Shown one piece after another: positions 1 to 12,735 of a stretch of 64,000 nucleotides of DNA. A model generated the notes under the pieces. The model ran no database searches and was not told the DNA's origin. It saw only the letters and a list, made by a program, of their open reading frames with translations. This DNA is from Spirodela intermedia (Eukaryota; Streptophyta; Magnoliopsida; Alismatales; Araceae). Position numbers and translations under genes: made by a program. Within the stretch, counting starts at the first letter, position 1. Every line of letters starts with the position of its first letter. The stretch spans positions 126,501-190,500 of the forward strand of contig LR746278.1 of NCBI GenBank assembly GCA_902729315.2, read 5' to 3'.

Positions 1-3000
1 CAATTTTCAGAGGGGGATCTTCATTCAAGCCAGGATGGGGCCTCCATCCTGTCCTACATGCAGAAGATCTATCCAGGTAATCTGGGGACCTAGCCCCCGG
101 CTAGACTGGAGTTCATTCGAGGGCGTTACCTAGTAACTGTCGTGCTCCGAATGTAGATGAGTGGAAGAACTTCTTGGAGCGCATGGGCTACAAAGCATCA
201 GAGCGCCCCTTTGTCGAGGACTGCGACGAGGGACTCAACAGGGAGATCACAAACTGGGCCTCTTTTCGCGGGCAAACGTTGAGTCGAACAGGTGAGGAAG
301 AGCAATCCGTGTCAGAAGCTTCTGTGCTGCCTCGGCGGCGGACGATGACTCCGGCTCCGCTTTCATCCCCTTGCCAGTCAGGGGAATGATGTACTATCGG
401 GAGGCAATAAGGTTTCAAGCATTTCTAGACATGGCCAAAACTGAAGGTACGTGATGATCCTTCTGTCATGCCCATAATTTACGCCGGAATGGCGGAAAGT
501 GTAGAGAACTATCGCAACATGATCAACCCTGTGCACTCAGATATCTGTGGGGGATACCAAGAAGTCGGGAGGGCGTGCGGCGGAAGAAGGGGCACGCATT
601 CATTGTGGGCGCAGATGGACGCGCTGGCGGATATCAAGTTCACGTACGTCGTCTCTTGCCAGGTCTACGGCGAGCACAAGGCTTCTGGGGATCCTCGTGC
701 TCGGCACATCCTTGACCTGATGATAAGGTGACGGTGGGCCGCCTGCATCTTTGCCGGAAGCGGCTTTTCGAGATCTTTCGGTTTGTGTAGTCTGACCGTG
801 ACCACATCTCGGCGGCGCCATCAAAGGTACCCATCTCTGCGCGTCGCTTACATCGAGGAAAAGGAGGTGATTGGACCGAACAAACCCCAGAAGGTCTATT
901 CGTCCGTGTTGGTTAAGGCAGTCAACGGCCTGGAGCAGGTAGCCCTCCCTTGCACAGCCGCCCTCGCTTCCATCTTGCTGCGTTGAAATCACGTCGGATT
1001 GGCCCATGCAGGTCGACCGCTGAACAACGCGGCGGCGGTGTGAGTGATGCGTGCTTTTTTGTTCTCTCGTCTTTTCTCATTTTAGTTCGCTGACCTATCG
1101 GCGCGAGAGATGATTTTGCTCCAAGGATTGAAATTGGAGGCACTAGCGAGATGGGGCAACGGGCAGGGTTGGAAACGTCCTGATAGGATTTGAGGTTCCA
1201 TACGGCCTGGCCTCAAGGAGCGTTGACCATGCCGTCTGTCTGTCAAACCCCAAGGCCGTGTCTTAACATTGCCCGGTTACGACATGCAGAAGGTGTACCG
1301 GATCAAGCTCCCAGGTCCCCCGATTATCGGAGAAGGGAAGCCTGAGAATCAAAATCAAGGAATAATCTTTACTCGCGGCGAGGCACTTCAAACAATCGAT
1401 ATGAACCAGGTATTCGGCCATCCTACACCCCGCTGTGATCCCACCTCTGATCCGAACCATAAAGCTTTCGTTCTCACTGCCCGGGGGATCACACCCGGCC
1501 GACGTTTGTCCAGGACAACTACATGGAGGAAGCCTTCAAGATGAGAAACGTCCTGCAGGAACTACTCAAACCCGAAGGTGGACGGCCTCCGGCAATACTG
1601 GGACTCGGAGAGCACATATTCACCGGAAGGTGGGACAGTTTCTTTTGCGTCGCCTATTCTTCCGATTTTATTACGGTCGGTAGATTCATGCTTATCCGGC
1701 GTCTCATTGATTTTTATTGCGTTCGCAGCGTGTCGTCTCTGGCATGGTTCATGTCCTATCAGGAGAGCAGCTTTGTGACCATCGGCCAGAGATTCCTGGC
1801 AAAGCCTCTCAGGTATTCTCGTGGATCCCATCGTCTAATTGTTGAGCGACAACGCGTCGGCTGCTTATTGAGTTCGATCGTCTCCTTCATAGGGTGCGCT
1901 TCCACTACGGGCATCCAGACATATTCGACCGGATTTTCCATGTGACCAGAGGTGGCCTGAGCAAGGCGTCGAAGACCATCAACCTGAGTGAGGACGTCTT
2001 CGCCGGTACGAAGACCATCTCTGTCGCGCAAAAATATGTTTTTTGTGTTACATGCTCGCGATCCTGCGGCTTCTCTTGACGGCGGCAGATTTTGTTCTCC
2101 TCCACCAAGGATTTAATACGACGCTCCGGTGCGGGTCCGTGACGTACCGCGAGTACATGAAGGTCGGCAAGGGGAGGGACGTCGGGCTGAACCAGATCTC
2201 CAAGTTCGAAGCGAAGATAGCGAACGGGAACGGCGAGCAGGCGCTCAGCCGCGACGTCTTCCGCCTCGGCCGTCGCTTCGATTTCTTCCGGATGCTGTCC
2301 TGCTATTTCACGACGGTGGGCTTCTACCTGAGCGGCGTGGTGGGTGCTCGCTCACTCTCTCCCCGCTCATTGTAGAGCCAACTCTGGAAGCATAAGAAAT
2401 GACTCCCGGAGGTCGGCGGTGTCTGTTGCAGATGTCGGTGCTGGCGGTGTATGGCTTCCTCTATGGGCAGCTCTACCTCGGCCTGAGCGGGCTGGAAAGG
2501 GCGCTCATCGACGGGGCGAGGACGCAGAACATGAGATTCCTTGAAACGGCCCTCGCCTCTCAGTCTTTCATCCAGATGGGGCTCCTCACGGGGCTGCCGA
2601 TGATGATGGAGGTCGCCCTGGAGAAGGGTTTCCGCGAGGCGCTGACCGATTTCATCCTCATGCACCTGCAACTCGCGTCCGTCTTCTTCACCTTCTCTCT
2701 CGGAACAAAGCTGCACTACTTCGGCCGGACGATCCTCCACGGAGGGGCCAAGTACAGGCCGACGGGCCGTAAGTTCGTGGTGTTCCACGCGAGCTTCACC
2801 GAGAACTATCGGCTGTACTCGCGCAGTCACTTCGTGAAGGGGTTCGAGCTGCTCTTCTTGCTGATCCTCCACAACCTTTACGGCAGCAAACCCCAGGGGA
2901 GGAGCGCAGCGTATGCCCTGGTGACGTGCTCCATTTGGTTCCTGACCCTGACCTGGCTCTTCACCCCGTTTATCTTCAACCCCTCCGGATTCGCCTGGTG

Positions 3001-3850
3001 GAAGATCGTGGAGGACTGGATGGACTGGAACAGGTGGATGAAGAACCAGGGCGACCTCGGCCTGCGGCAGGACAAGAGCTGGGAGACCTGGTGGAACGAT
3101 GAGCAGCTCCATATTCGATATTCCGGCCTCGGCTCTATCACTCTCGACATTCTCCTCTCGCTTCGCTTTTTTGTCTACCAGTACGGCCTCGTCTACCACC
3201 TCGACATCTCGCAGGACGACAAGAACATCGTCGTCTACGTTCTTTCCTGGGCTGTCATCGTCGCCATATTCCTACTGGTTAAGGTAAGGATACTGAGAGA
3301 GAGAGAGTTAATTGACTGTGGACTGATTATTATTAACCCCCTTTGTGGTGCTGCAGGTCGTAGCTGAGGGCCGGCGGCGTCTGAGTGTCGATTTCCATCT
3401 CATGTACAGGCTTTTCAAGGCGGTCGTGCTTCTGGGCGTCGTAACCGCCGTGATGGTGCTCTTCTCCGTCTGCAGGCTCTCCGTGATGGACCTGTTCGTC
3501 TGCTGCTTCGCGTTCGTACCCACGGGGTGGGGGCTGCTTCGCGTTCGTACCCACGCGTTCGCCTTTGGGTAAGCTCTTCACGATGAGATAGATCTCAAGG
3601 AAAAGGAAAATTCTTGCAGATTGCGCAGGCGATCAGACCCAAAATCGAGGGGTACTCGATATGGAGCTCCGTCGAGGCACTCGCGTACACCTACGACTAT
3701 GTGATGGGTCTCCTGCTCTTCGCTCCGGTGGCGGCGCTGGCGTGGATGCCCGTTGTGTCGGCGATTCAGACTCGAGTTCTCTTCAACCAGGCGTTCACCC
3801 GGCACCTACAGATCCAGCCGATTCTCGGAGCCAAGAGCAAGCGCCGCTGA
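1..3850 (+). CDS. Callose synthase (glucan synthase-like, GT48), C-terminal part
   Basis: Callose synthases are multi-pass plasma-membrane enzymes that make beta-1,3-glucan from UDP-glucose for cell plates, plasmodesmata and wounds. The window starts inside the gene, in frame at base 1. Exons read: 1-76, 157-291, 378-446, 541-727, 827-938, 1290-1409, 1514-1629, 1729-1812, 1893-2005, 2110-2339, 2432-3283, 3357-3542 and 3620-3850, about 836 codons. Family landmarks appear in order: RGMMYYREA, KFTYVVSCQVYG, YPSLRVAYIEE, GEGKPENQNQ, TIDMNQDNYMEEA, SVSSLAWFMS, RFHYGHPD, VGKGRDVGLNQISKFEAK, then the hydrophobic C-terminal block with FLYGQLYL, and PTGWG near the end. The long exon 2432-3283 holds most of the C-terminal membrane segments. 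The many introns exclude the intron-poor CALS11/12 type; I cannot say which other member this is. The donor at the end of the penultimate exon is abnormal (see the direct repeat at 3502-3555). Confidence 0.95.
3502..3555 (+). repeat. 23-bp direct repeat overlapping an exon end
   Basis: The 23 bases at 3502-3524 recur at 3533-3555, a period of 31 bp. The first copy codes for part of the conserved segment before PTGWG. The second copy starts within the last codons of the penultimate callose synthase exon and covers the expected splice donor. The only donor that keeps the reading frame is GTTCGT at 3543, inside the second copy. The better-looking GTAAGC at 3569 would put the last exon out of frame. 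Confidence 0.8.
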
Positions 3851-4140
3851 CCGGAGGACGGAGCACAAACGAGCAAGGCGAAGCTTCGAGGAAGGAGCAT
3901 AGTCCCACGTTTTTTGAAGCTCCGAAGCAGAAGATGCATACATCCAGGACTGATTGACGAAGCATACACAGCAGGAATAATCGTTGGCGTACACAACCCC
4001 CCGCCTCCCTGACCTGGACCTGACCTTCGTCCAGCAACCTTGAGAAATTTGAGACTGGCATGGATGCTCGAAGAACAGAGCAGGCAGGCATGTTCATGTT
4101 GTCTAATTACAGTTGGTCTCACACAGCAGGAACTTTCCCA
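3851..4140. other. Convergent intergenic spacer
   Basis: About 290 bp between the stop codons of two convergent genes. It must hold both 3' untranslated regions and polyadenylation sites. I see no further gene. Confidence 0.7.
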
Positions 4141-7100
4141 TCATACACCTTCTGCGCTTCTGAAGGACACCTTCCTGGACGGAGGGCGGCTCAAGTCGCC
4201 CTCGGCGGCAGGCGGGGAAACCGCGCGGTGGCCGTCCGCCTGCGTTGGTTGCGGTGGCGAGCTTGGTTTCCCCGCGGCTCCGTTTGCGCTCGGAGATCCA
4301 GGGTCAGCGGCACTTCTAGTAGAGGGGAAGACGGCTCCCATGGGGACGCCATCAACGACGAACCCGCGCTCCCCAGGCGAAGTCAATGATTCCTCTTCGG
4401 TCGATGAGTCCGCCGGCGCCGCTTCTGGGTCTACCTCCTCTTTTCCTCGGTCTGGTTTCGGGCCCTTTGCACTCAACACTTTCCTCAGGTTGTTCTGCGC
4501 TGAATTGCCCACCTGCCTGAGAATGCATATCGCCGCTTCCTTGCGCCCCTTCGCCTTCTCCTTCCCAGGGATCGGAGCATCAACGGCACTGCCCTTCCTC
4601 ACATCTCCAGAGGAGGCCTCCCCGAGCCCACCCTTCCCCGGCTCACTCCCTCCTTCTGTGACTGTTCGGAGGCCGGGGTTTGGCGTCGGGAGGGGGTGTT
4701 CCGCTGAACTGTGGGGGTTCCCTCCCTTCGGGCTCTTGAGCAGATGGCCTACCTTCCTCAGCCCCCTTTGGATCTTGCCGAAGTGATGAGCTTTGTGTCC
4801 GTCTGGTTCATCATCGTCGCTGCCAACCTCGCCTTGCTGCTGCAAGGTGTTCGCCGCCAGGCTGCTACTTTGGGACCAAACCACAGCTTCTCCTTGAAGA
4901 AGCTCGGTGTTGGAAAGGCCCTCCCTCCCCCTCCTCAGCTCCAATCGACGGGAGGCACAGCCGGGCCCCGGCCGGTGCACCCATACCCCTGTCGTCTCTT
5001 GCCCTAGGATGTCGACGGGTTCGTACACGTCTCCCTTGCCTGCGCCGGCACTCGTGGAAGCTGCATCTGCCACAGCATTAGGGCCGTCGCCGCCGTCCTC
5101 CGGCGGCTGCTGCTCCCTCTCCTTTGCCCCACGAACGCCTCCGGACACCTCGTCCTGTTCAACCTCTGCATCAATCCACCCGCATCCATCCGGGGCCTCT
5201 GACGGCAGCAAAAATCGCGAAGAACACAACATGAATTACCTTATTGGAGGTAGCTCCAGCAGTACCATCTTCAAGAACAGTGATGGCAAGATGCAGGCTG
5301 CCCATTTTTACGTCCTTCAAGGTCTGCCACATGTCATGCCTCTGACCGCCCCTGAGTTCCCCGATGTTCACGGAGCAGATTCTGGCAGGAGGCAAAGCAT
5401 ATTTAGACAAGAACCGCATGCATGATCAGGGCTGCCAATGAACCTCCCCCCCCAAAAAGTAAATAAATAAATAAATAAAAATGCAGCTAGCAACATAAAT
5501 CCAGAGAGAAGATCAACCCAAGTGGGAAACTCATGCGGGCAGGTTACTTTGTATACTATTTATATACTATTTAGATATTATTTATATACTGAATGGGTGG
5601 ATGAGTCGGGAGAAGCAGACCCCATTGAGTCATCAAAGATGTAGTCCTTATCGCGAACTTCAAGGCGGAGGACAGCCGCTTCCCAGGAGGTGATGGGGAT
5701 CTTGAACATCTCATACCACCTTGGAGATAACGTCTTCCGCTGAACTTTTGTCTGGAACCGGCAGGATCCGAGACGGCCTCGGACATATGGGTCGGCGAGC
5801 CCTGCACGACGCCATCCGATCATAATCTGAGGGGTGGCGCCGCCTCAGTATGACAGCCCCAAAAAAACAAAAAAAACAAAAAAAAAAAACTTGGAAATTA
5901 AGCTGAAAGTCAACCATTGAGATCTGACGGATTCATATCAGCCCCTTCGAGGATCTCCACTTTGGCATAAGCTATGCGGCACTTCTCGTCCACCGTAAAC
6001 CAATCGGCTGAAATCACAAAGCAAAGTCAGCCCCACAAACAAATCTCGGAGCCTGTCCGAGATTGGAAACAGGCGAAGAAAGTCCAATGGAATCATGCCC
6101 AAGCACACTTACGTTCTGGTGATGAGACAAATTTTTCCACGTCGACAACGAGCATGTTAGGCTGCAAAAAAAGAAGCTTTCTTGAAGTAGCTGACCATCG
6201 GTGCGATTCCAGAAATAAGAGAGGGAAGATGATGATGGGCCTCGGACCTCGACCAGCGTCTCCGCAAAAGCCACGGTCAAAAGCTTGTCCTGACAACAGC
6301 AAAGGCAACGGCCTGTCGGAAGACATCCAGGCTAATTATATGATTCAATGGGAAGAGCAGTGGAGGATACCACCCATCCGGAGATCCCGGGGATCTCCGT
6401 GACGTCGAGGCCGTGGCTGAAGATCGGCTTCACGGTCACCTGAAAGAACGGGGGCTCGACAAAGCACAGCCGCAGCCGTCCAAGGAAGGGCCACTTGCGG
6501 AGAAACTTCAGGCCTATCAACACCTGCAAGCGGGAGCCCACACGATAACCTGAGCCCTGATGGTTTTGCCCTGACATAATCTTAACTTTCGACAGATGCA
6601 CTCCTTCTGATCGAACCAGAGATAGACTCATTAAATTAAGGACGATGAATTGGCATAATACACGATATTAAAATCCGATCGAACCACAGCAGAGGCAGGT
6701 TTGATCGTTTCTTCGGGCTCCATCCTGCAGGGATACTCACCCTCCCCTCGACGTGAATCCCCGTTACATGCAGCTTTGCCCACATGCCAAAGCCCAACCG
6801 TTTCCGCAGCTTCACAGCGAGCACAGAGCTCATGTCGTCTGCAGACAGAAAATTCATCCCCAGCTCCAGAACCTGTCCGGGGATTATAGCCGGCGAAAGG
6901 TTGTGGTAAGCGAGAGCTGATATGAAGAGGCATCCGAGCACGAGACTGAGGGAACTTAAAAAAGGGAGAGACCAGGTGATCGTCATCTGCAGATGGATGG
7001 ACAACTCTGATGTCTGTGAATGCGGGAGGGCTCCGGCCCAGGTAAAGATGTTGCACGACTGCTTTCTTCTGCACCAGCCAAAGACCCGAGAAGGTGAAGC

Positions 7101-9073
7101 TGAAGGTGAAGTTCGAAGAAGAACCCATTACATGAGAAAATTAGGATCTGAGGACTTCAGTTCAGAAAAAAAATGTGAAAAGAGAAAACAGGGAACAGCG
7201 GGGGTGAATCGGCTTTCCCCCCATCAGAGTTTGTCAGAACAAGCAAGAGGGGAACACATTCAAAGAAAAAACTTCTTTATAAAATTATGAGGCCCCTCTG
7301 ACATTTTTCTCTGACGGAGCCATATGATTTTAGTTGATCAAAGCGAAAACCATAAGACTAGAAGAAGACAGGGTGAGACTTCGAACCGCAGTCCAAGGTT
7401 TGTATTTCTCCAGGAACCAAGGTACGATGGGCAAGAGGAACCGCTGAGATGCTATCTGCTCCATGCACATCGGCCAAACCTTCTCGACTGCATGATTGAG
7501 CCATCGCAATGTTTCTGCGTCTGAAAGAAGCTGGAAAAGTATAAGAACAAAAAGAGGAAGAAGAAGAAGAAGAAGAAGGCTCATTACACGTCCTGTGTTG
7601 AAAGCTCAGTTGAAGAAAACAGAGGAACAAACAAAGAGAAGTCTTTATAAACCGAGAGTAATGAGGACCATGAGGTCCATAAAAGTCATGTATGATGAAT
7701 GGAGAGAAGACCCACGAGGCCACCATCTCTCTACAAGGTCCTGGAGTATAAATAGAAAGGCCAAAAAAGAAGGCCTCTCGACTGAGTGAAGCCATAGTTG
7801 AGCATGGACGTGAGAAGATGAGAACGGTGATGGTGACGGAACAAAAATCGCACAGACAATGAATTTCCGAGCAATGAATTTGTTAGAAGGCAAACCAAGC
7901 CACGCTAAAATAAAAAAAATTAAAAAAGCTCTGAAAGCACGGATAACGTGTGTTGAAGAAGAAGAGTGATACCCTCCTCTGGTTGGCGTGCTTTCTTTCT
8001 TCAAACTGTAGCCTCCTTCTCAGCCTCGTAATGTAATGCTCGTGAACCTGGCAAGAATAAGCATTGAAGATTAGACAAAAGGGCCAGCGGCGGGCTAATC
8101 AGAGGGAGGGATTCATATGAACTCGATTGGGAGGGGGGTGATTGACCCGATTCCCAGGAACAAATTTTGACCAGAGAAAGGAGAAAAACATCATCGGGAA
8201 CTAAACAAATCAACAGATGGACCTCTCAAAGTCATCCTCACAGATGTGTCAAAACCAGCCAAGAACTCAACTCTGAATCAGATAAACTAGCAACTGACCA
8301 ACTCGTAGGGGTCTCATCCTTCCCAAACTGAGTCCACAGGCATGCCCTTCAGGTTCAAAACATGAAACCACGTATGCCGCATCAGGCATTCTCCACTTAA
8401 TGGCAAGAACCTCAAAATGTCCCTCCCTAAGATTAACAAAAGGCCTCATCTCAAGACCACCAAACTTTTAAAATCTATATGTATATAATATATCCTCACG
8501 ATGTTGATTAGCACCAGGGATGGAAACTTCATCAGGAGCTCTGACCCGAACTACGGCCGTCAAAGCTACCAATGAGTACTTCATACAAGCCGTCTGTTGT
8601 GCCATGCAGACAGTGTTTCAGGGGCAGGCAGGCAAGGCAGGCAAGGCAGGCAAGGCAGGCAGGCTGGAGGCCGATCCAAAGACAGCAGCAAAGTGAGCGA
8701 AAACTCGGGCCATCAGTTGGAAGAAGGCCAGATGAGCCAAAGTAATCCCTGAAGGATGCGGCCCCCATTGAGTTCAGTAGTTCCCCGATAATGCGAGCGC
8801 AAGCCGTATACCCTTCTCAACAACCAGTCAGTCAATTCTGTAAAGAGATGGAGCGGCAACTCCGTAAAGTGGAGGGTCGAGAAAAGGGGATGGGGAGCGA
8901 GGAGGGAGGGAGGCTTGTCGGATCAACGCGAAGGAAGCATAGCATACCATGTACAGATAGGCCAGACAGAGCACGTAGACGATGGGATGGCAGCAGCCGA
9001 ACCAGGAGAGGGCCCACGTGAGCGCCAGCACCCCGCCGACATGGTGGATGATCGAGGCCTCCAAGAGTCCCAT
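4141..9073 (-). CDS. NTMC2T6: SMP/C2-domain membrane protein, NTMC2 type 6-like
   Basis: Plant relatives of synaptotagmins and extended synaptotagmins, thought to tether membranes and move lipids at contact sites. Exons (5' to 3'): 9073-8948, 8047-7973, 7530-7387, 7068-6973, 6872-6741, 6523-6371, 6289-6248, 6161-6113, 6007-5915, 5801-5621, 5381-5266 and 5198 (or 5165)-4141; about 754 residues. Exon 1 codes a hydrophobic N-terminal hairpin starting MGLLEASIIHH. Exons 3-7 match the SMP domain (LRWLNHAVEKVWP, PWFLEKYKPWTA, LELGMNFLSADDMS, KRLGFGMW, PIFSHGLDV). The C2 domain follows in exons 9-11 (GLADPYVRG, KTLSPRWYE, GGQRHDMW). The long last exon is low-complexity and charged, with the family motif DVYEPVDILGQE. 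The last intron is uncertain: donors at 5265 and 5239 and acceptors at 5199 and 5166 are possible. Only the 5265 donor keeps the frame, giving a 67-bp or 100-bp intron. Confidence 0.93.
8622..8664 (+). repeat. 9-bp tandem repeat in intron 1 of the C2 gene
   Basis: A 9-bp unit, GGCAGGCAA, repeats about four times within the first intron of the SMP/C2 gene. Confidence 0.85.
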
Positions 9074-10454
9074 ACGCGAGCGCCGCCGCGGCTGAGGAAG
9101 AAGAGGGCTGTTCGAGGGAACCGGGAGGCGAAAGAACCTGAGCGAGGTTGCGGACCGGATGCGTCAGCGAATTCCGAGAGCTTCCCTTGGGGAAAGGGAT
9201 GGAGATCTCTTGGGGGGGGGCGGGAGGGATGGGTGCGGGGTTTGATTCTGCTCTCCCCGTTCAGGGGAAAGCGACAAGGGTACGGCCAGCCGAGCGAGGA
9301 GATGGATGTGGATGATCTGAGGGAGGTCAAAAGGATGGAATCAAAAAGTGGAAGAAGACAAAGCGCTCCGAAGCAGGTGGAGCGGTTGCGATTCACCTGC
9401 GTAATTAAGCGACGATCTGCCTAACAAGCGACGTAATTTCGTATCATCGACCACCAAACCCACGCAAAGACATGAACTTTGCGCCCGATTCGTCCGTCTC
9501 CTCCGTCCTAGAAAAAGAAGGAGATCAGCCTGCGTAATGCTATCATCCATGGGAGGGGTTCGAGCGCTCTTTCAGGGTGAAGCAGACGGAAAAACAGGGA
9601 ATTCTAATGTGGAGAGGAAGACCGATGGAGATGAGACGATTGGAAAACCCTCCGTAGTTACCTCGATTGGTAATCTCCACCGGAGAAGGACTCCTTGGTC
9701 TCCCTGGAACCGAAAGCAAGGAAACAGAGGAAGAGACTTACGACGGTGGCTCTTCCGATGGTTTTGGGACTCGGCGAGCAGTTTCTTTCTTCCCGAGGAG
9801 TGATAGAGAGAGATAGAGAAGGGGCGTTACGTCGGCAAGAAAAGGGCCGTCGTCACACGTGACGTGTCATTGCCGACTGCCCTGACCGGAAGGCGAGACC
9901 CCCCGCGTCGTTTAACCTCCAAGATGATTTCCGAGATCAGACGGCGATCAGACGGCGTTAACAGTTGCTCGCGGAACCACCGGAAGAGCCACCACCCCCT
10001 GCCCCTGACAGGTGAGAGAGGCGCCGCCTTCTTCAGAAGAGGAATGATATGCCAATATCAGGCAGGAATCGCATGCTCAGGGTAACGTAGCAGGCACAGA
10101 AGACCGCCTTCCGTGGGAAGAAACGAAGCTGACTGAAGGAAGGGTGCCCAACAAGACTAGCCGATTTACATGACCTGAAAGAAGAGGAAGAAACGAGAAA
10201 TTTGGGGGGGGGAGGCACGCGGATTTCGGTGTAATAGGCCACCTAACAGTCGGCATTAGTTTATTCATACAGCAAGGCACATCTTCCAGCAAAACTTAAG
10301 AGTTTTCTATCCCCTTCGGAGGAGAAGAAGACGCTCACGCCGACTACCCCACCAACCAAACCAGCAGCTCTCCCCGCAGTAAGGCACGTGCGAGTCCCCC
10401 TCCTTCCCGTCCTGAATGTGATGCTTATTCCCCCTAGAGAGAGAGAGAGAGAGA
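9074..10454. other. Upstream region of the C2 gene, no gene seen
   Basis: This stretch lies between the start of the C2 gene and the stop codon of the bL32m gene on the same strand. It should hold the C2-gene promoter and 5' leader (GC-rich, 9.07-9.8 kb) and the bL32m 3' end. A short GA run lies at about 10440-10454. I see no conserved coding sequence. Confidence 0.6.
9855..9868. promoter_or_regulatory. Paired ACGT-core (G-box/ABRE-like) elements
   Basis: The sequence ACACGTGACGTGTC contains a perfect G-box (CACGTG at 9856-9861) followed at once by an ACGTGTC element. Plant bZIP and bHLH factors bind such cores. It lies about 0.8 kb upstream of the C2-gene start codon. Function is inferred from the motif alone. 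Confidence 0.5.
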
Positions 10455-12735
10455 CTACTGAGTTGACTCGCTCCTCGCCCCCCCGATACCTTTATCTCCG
10501 CTGCAACAGTAGAAATGTGGCAGCTTCACACGCCCGCAGCTCCTGCTTGCACAGTCAAAATGAATGAAACGAGCCGAAACAGGATAACCGATATCACAGA
10601 TCCGACAATCAGACCGGAACCTAGAAAGGTAGGTCGAAAGAAGAGCGACACCCATGAGTCAAATATTTCTTCTTTTTTTTTTCTTTTTTTTTCTTTTGTC
10701 AAGAAGGTGTGTTCGCATGTAAAATCAGATATGGATCCAGAAAGGTCATTTGCAGAAGTAAGCCACCAAAGGTGAAGCCCCACATCCACCCAATGTTAAG
10801 CTGAATTTCTATTTACCACAGATACCTGATCATAAGCTGTAATTCTTCTATATCACAACCTGCTTACATTAGATTGTTTTCATAGTCAACCATTCCCCCA
10901 GGTCTCTTTCCTCAGCAAGTTTTTCTTACTCCCTTCTTCCCTCCTCTTCTACCCTCCATGGTTAGTCAGCTGTGCCCCCTTTTGCTCTCACTCTTCCTGC
11001 TATGCACTTCCCCTAAGGCATCAATCCCTTCATAGCAATGATGGATTTGAGGGCTCTACTGGTGCTATTTGTCGAGAGCAACAAGTTAATTCTCAGGAAA
11101 AGTGTTTGCCTTCTAAGATGCAGCCGACACTCAACATTTGAACATCCCCAAATACCCCCCTGGGTCTTACAATCGCTTGCTTTCTTTAACTCCAAGACCC
11201 TTATCTTTATTTATATATATATATGAGCAAATTCTCCTGTTCATTTCGAGGATGATACCTGGAAATAGTAAAATGACTAATCTATAGCTGACCCAGATTA
11301 GGTAGCAAAGAGTTGAGCGAAAGATAAAACGACAACCCACTTAGAGGATGTTATGGATAAAAAAACAGAGAAAGTTACCTCAGAAGTAAATATTTTCTAC
11401 TAAAGGAAAGGATGTAGGATATTAACTTACTTGCAACGAACAATCACTGGGGCAGGTTTCAGAGCCTTCGGACCATTTCTAAGACCCTTTTTATAGGGTG
11501 AAACCTGTGTACTAAGAGAAAAAAAAATAAATTATATATATATATATATTAACTTGACGATAAATAAAGCATGAAAAGATGGGGACTTCCACGTTCAGAT
11601 TCAAAACAAGCCAACAAAAGGATTTGAAGACGACGAAACTCGTCAAACCCACCCTCTTTCCAAGTTAGACCGAGAGTGATTCTTTTGTCATGCCGTCGAT
11701 ATATAAATCAAACATCGACAAAGTATTGGGCTCCTCCAGATTTCGAGAAAAACAGGGAAAAGATGGAAGGAGATGAGTTTCATTGGGGGATGGGTCTGCA
11801 ATACAATCTCAGGAAAAGTCGCCTAAAGGTTAAACTAAAACACAAACCTCTAATACCTGACACAAACTCTTCGTCAACAGTTTAATAGAATCCAGGCGCC
11901 GCACGAATGGATGCATTGCAACCAGAATATGTAGCTGACAGGACAATGACGATGCACTCCACTCATCTGACACCTTCCCCGTTCCCCAGAACTTCTCACG
12001 AGAAGGGAAGACACGCGAGAGCTAAGAATGAGCCAAGATTGAAGGCCGAAGAGACAAGGGCATCAAAATAAACAGAACGCCAAGAACAAGAACGGAGACC
12101 GGTAATCTATGACAAGTAAAACTTTAAAAAAATAAATCGAGCACGAGAAAAATAGGAGGGAATTTCATTCACCAGAATCGCACGTTTCCTACCAAACGAA
12201 ACACAGAAACAAGGCAGCAGATGGAATCTTGGTACATGATCATTAGCCTGACGGCACTGACGCGCATAGTAACAAAAACCCTAGGTGACGATGCAGCAAT
12301 CACATCCACTTACTCTTCAGCGAGATTCCACACGATCCCAGACGGTGGAATGCAAATGTCGGAGGATGTCCACGCAGAATAGGAAAAGAAAGAACGATCA
12401 AGAGAACTGAGGGAGACATTGAGAGCGAACAAGGAGGGAGGGGAGGGAGTGAGGGAGTGAGGGAGGGAGGAGCTTGCCTTCTTCTTTGGGACGGCCATGA
12501 GTTCCATGGAGCCCACCCAAAAGTGGGACACACCGGGAACTACAAGCTGTGGGCGTTGTTCCGCCGAAGCTGGGGAGGAGATCGGCAAGGAGGAGAGAAG
12601 AGGAGCAGGAGGCGGAGGTGCCGTGGAATGCGAGAACGAGCACCGCCTGCCCCCGAACCAGCCCAGAAGGTGCCGGCCCCAAGTGTCGGCTCGCTCGCCA
12701 TTCCTCCGGAGAGACGCTCTCGCAGGCGCCGCCAT
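10455..12735 (-). CDS. Organellar (mitochondrial-type) 50S ribosomal protein bL32m
   Basis: bL32m is a small zinc-ribbon protein of the large subunit of the mitochondrial ribosome. Three exons: 12735-12478 (86 codons), 11504-11431 and 10542-10455, giving 139 residues. Exon 1 has an Arg/Ser/Ala-rich presequence starting MAAPARASLRRN, then the family hallmark GSMELMAVPKKK. Exon 2 reads VSPYKKGLRNGPKALKPAPV. Exon 3 supplies the cysteine-rich end SCGRVKLPHFYCCSGDKG. Phases join exactly. The first intron starts with GC, not GT (AAG|GCAAGC at 12477-12472). The introns are long for such a small gene (about 0.97 and 0.89 kb). The start at 12735 is the only upstream ATG in frame that gives a targeting-type N-terminus. 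Confidence 0.92.

Noticed and set aside
2324-3199. A 291-codon open frame on the minus strand
   Set aside because: It lies entirely antisense to the long conserved exon of callose synthase and has no recognisable domain; GC-rich coding DNA often opens the opposite strand.
4040-4786. A 248-codon plus-strand frame
   Set aside because: Antisense to the last exon of the C2-domain gene, which ends in the family motif on the other strand.
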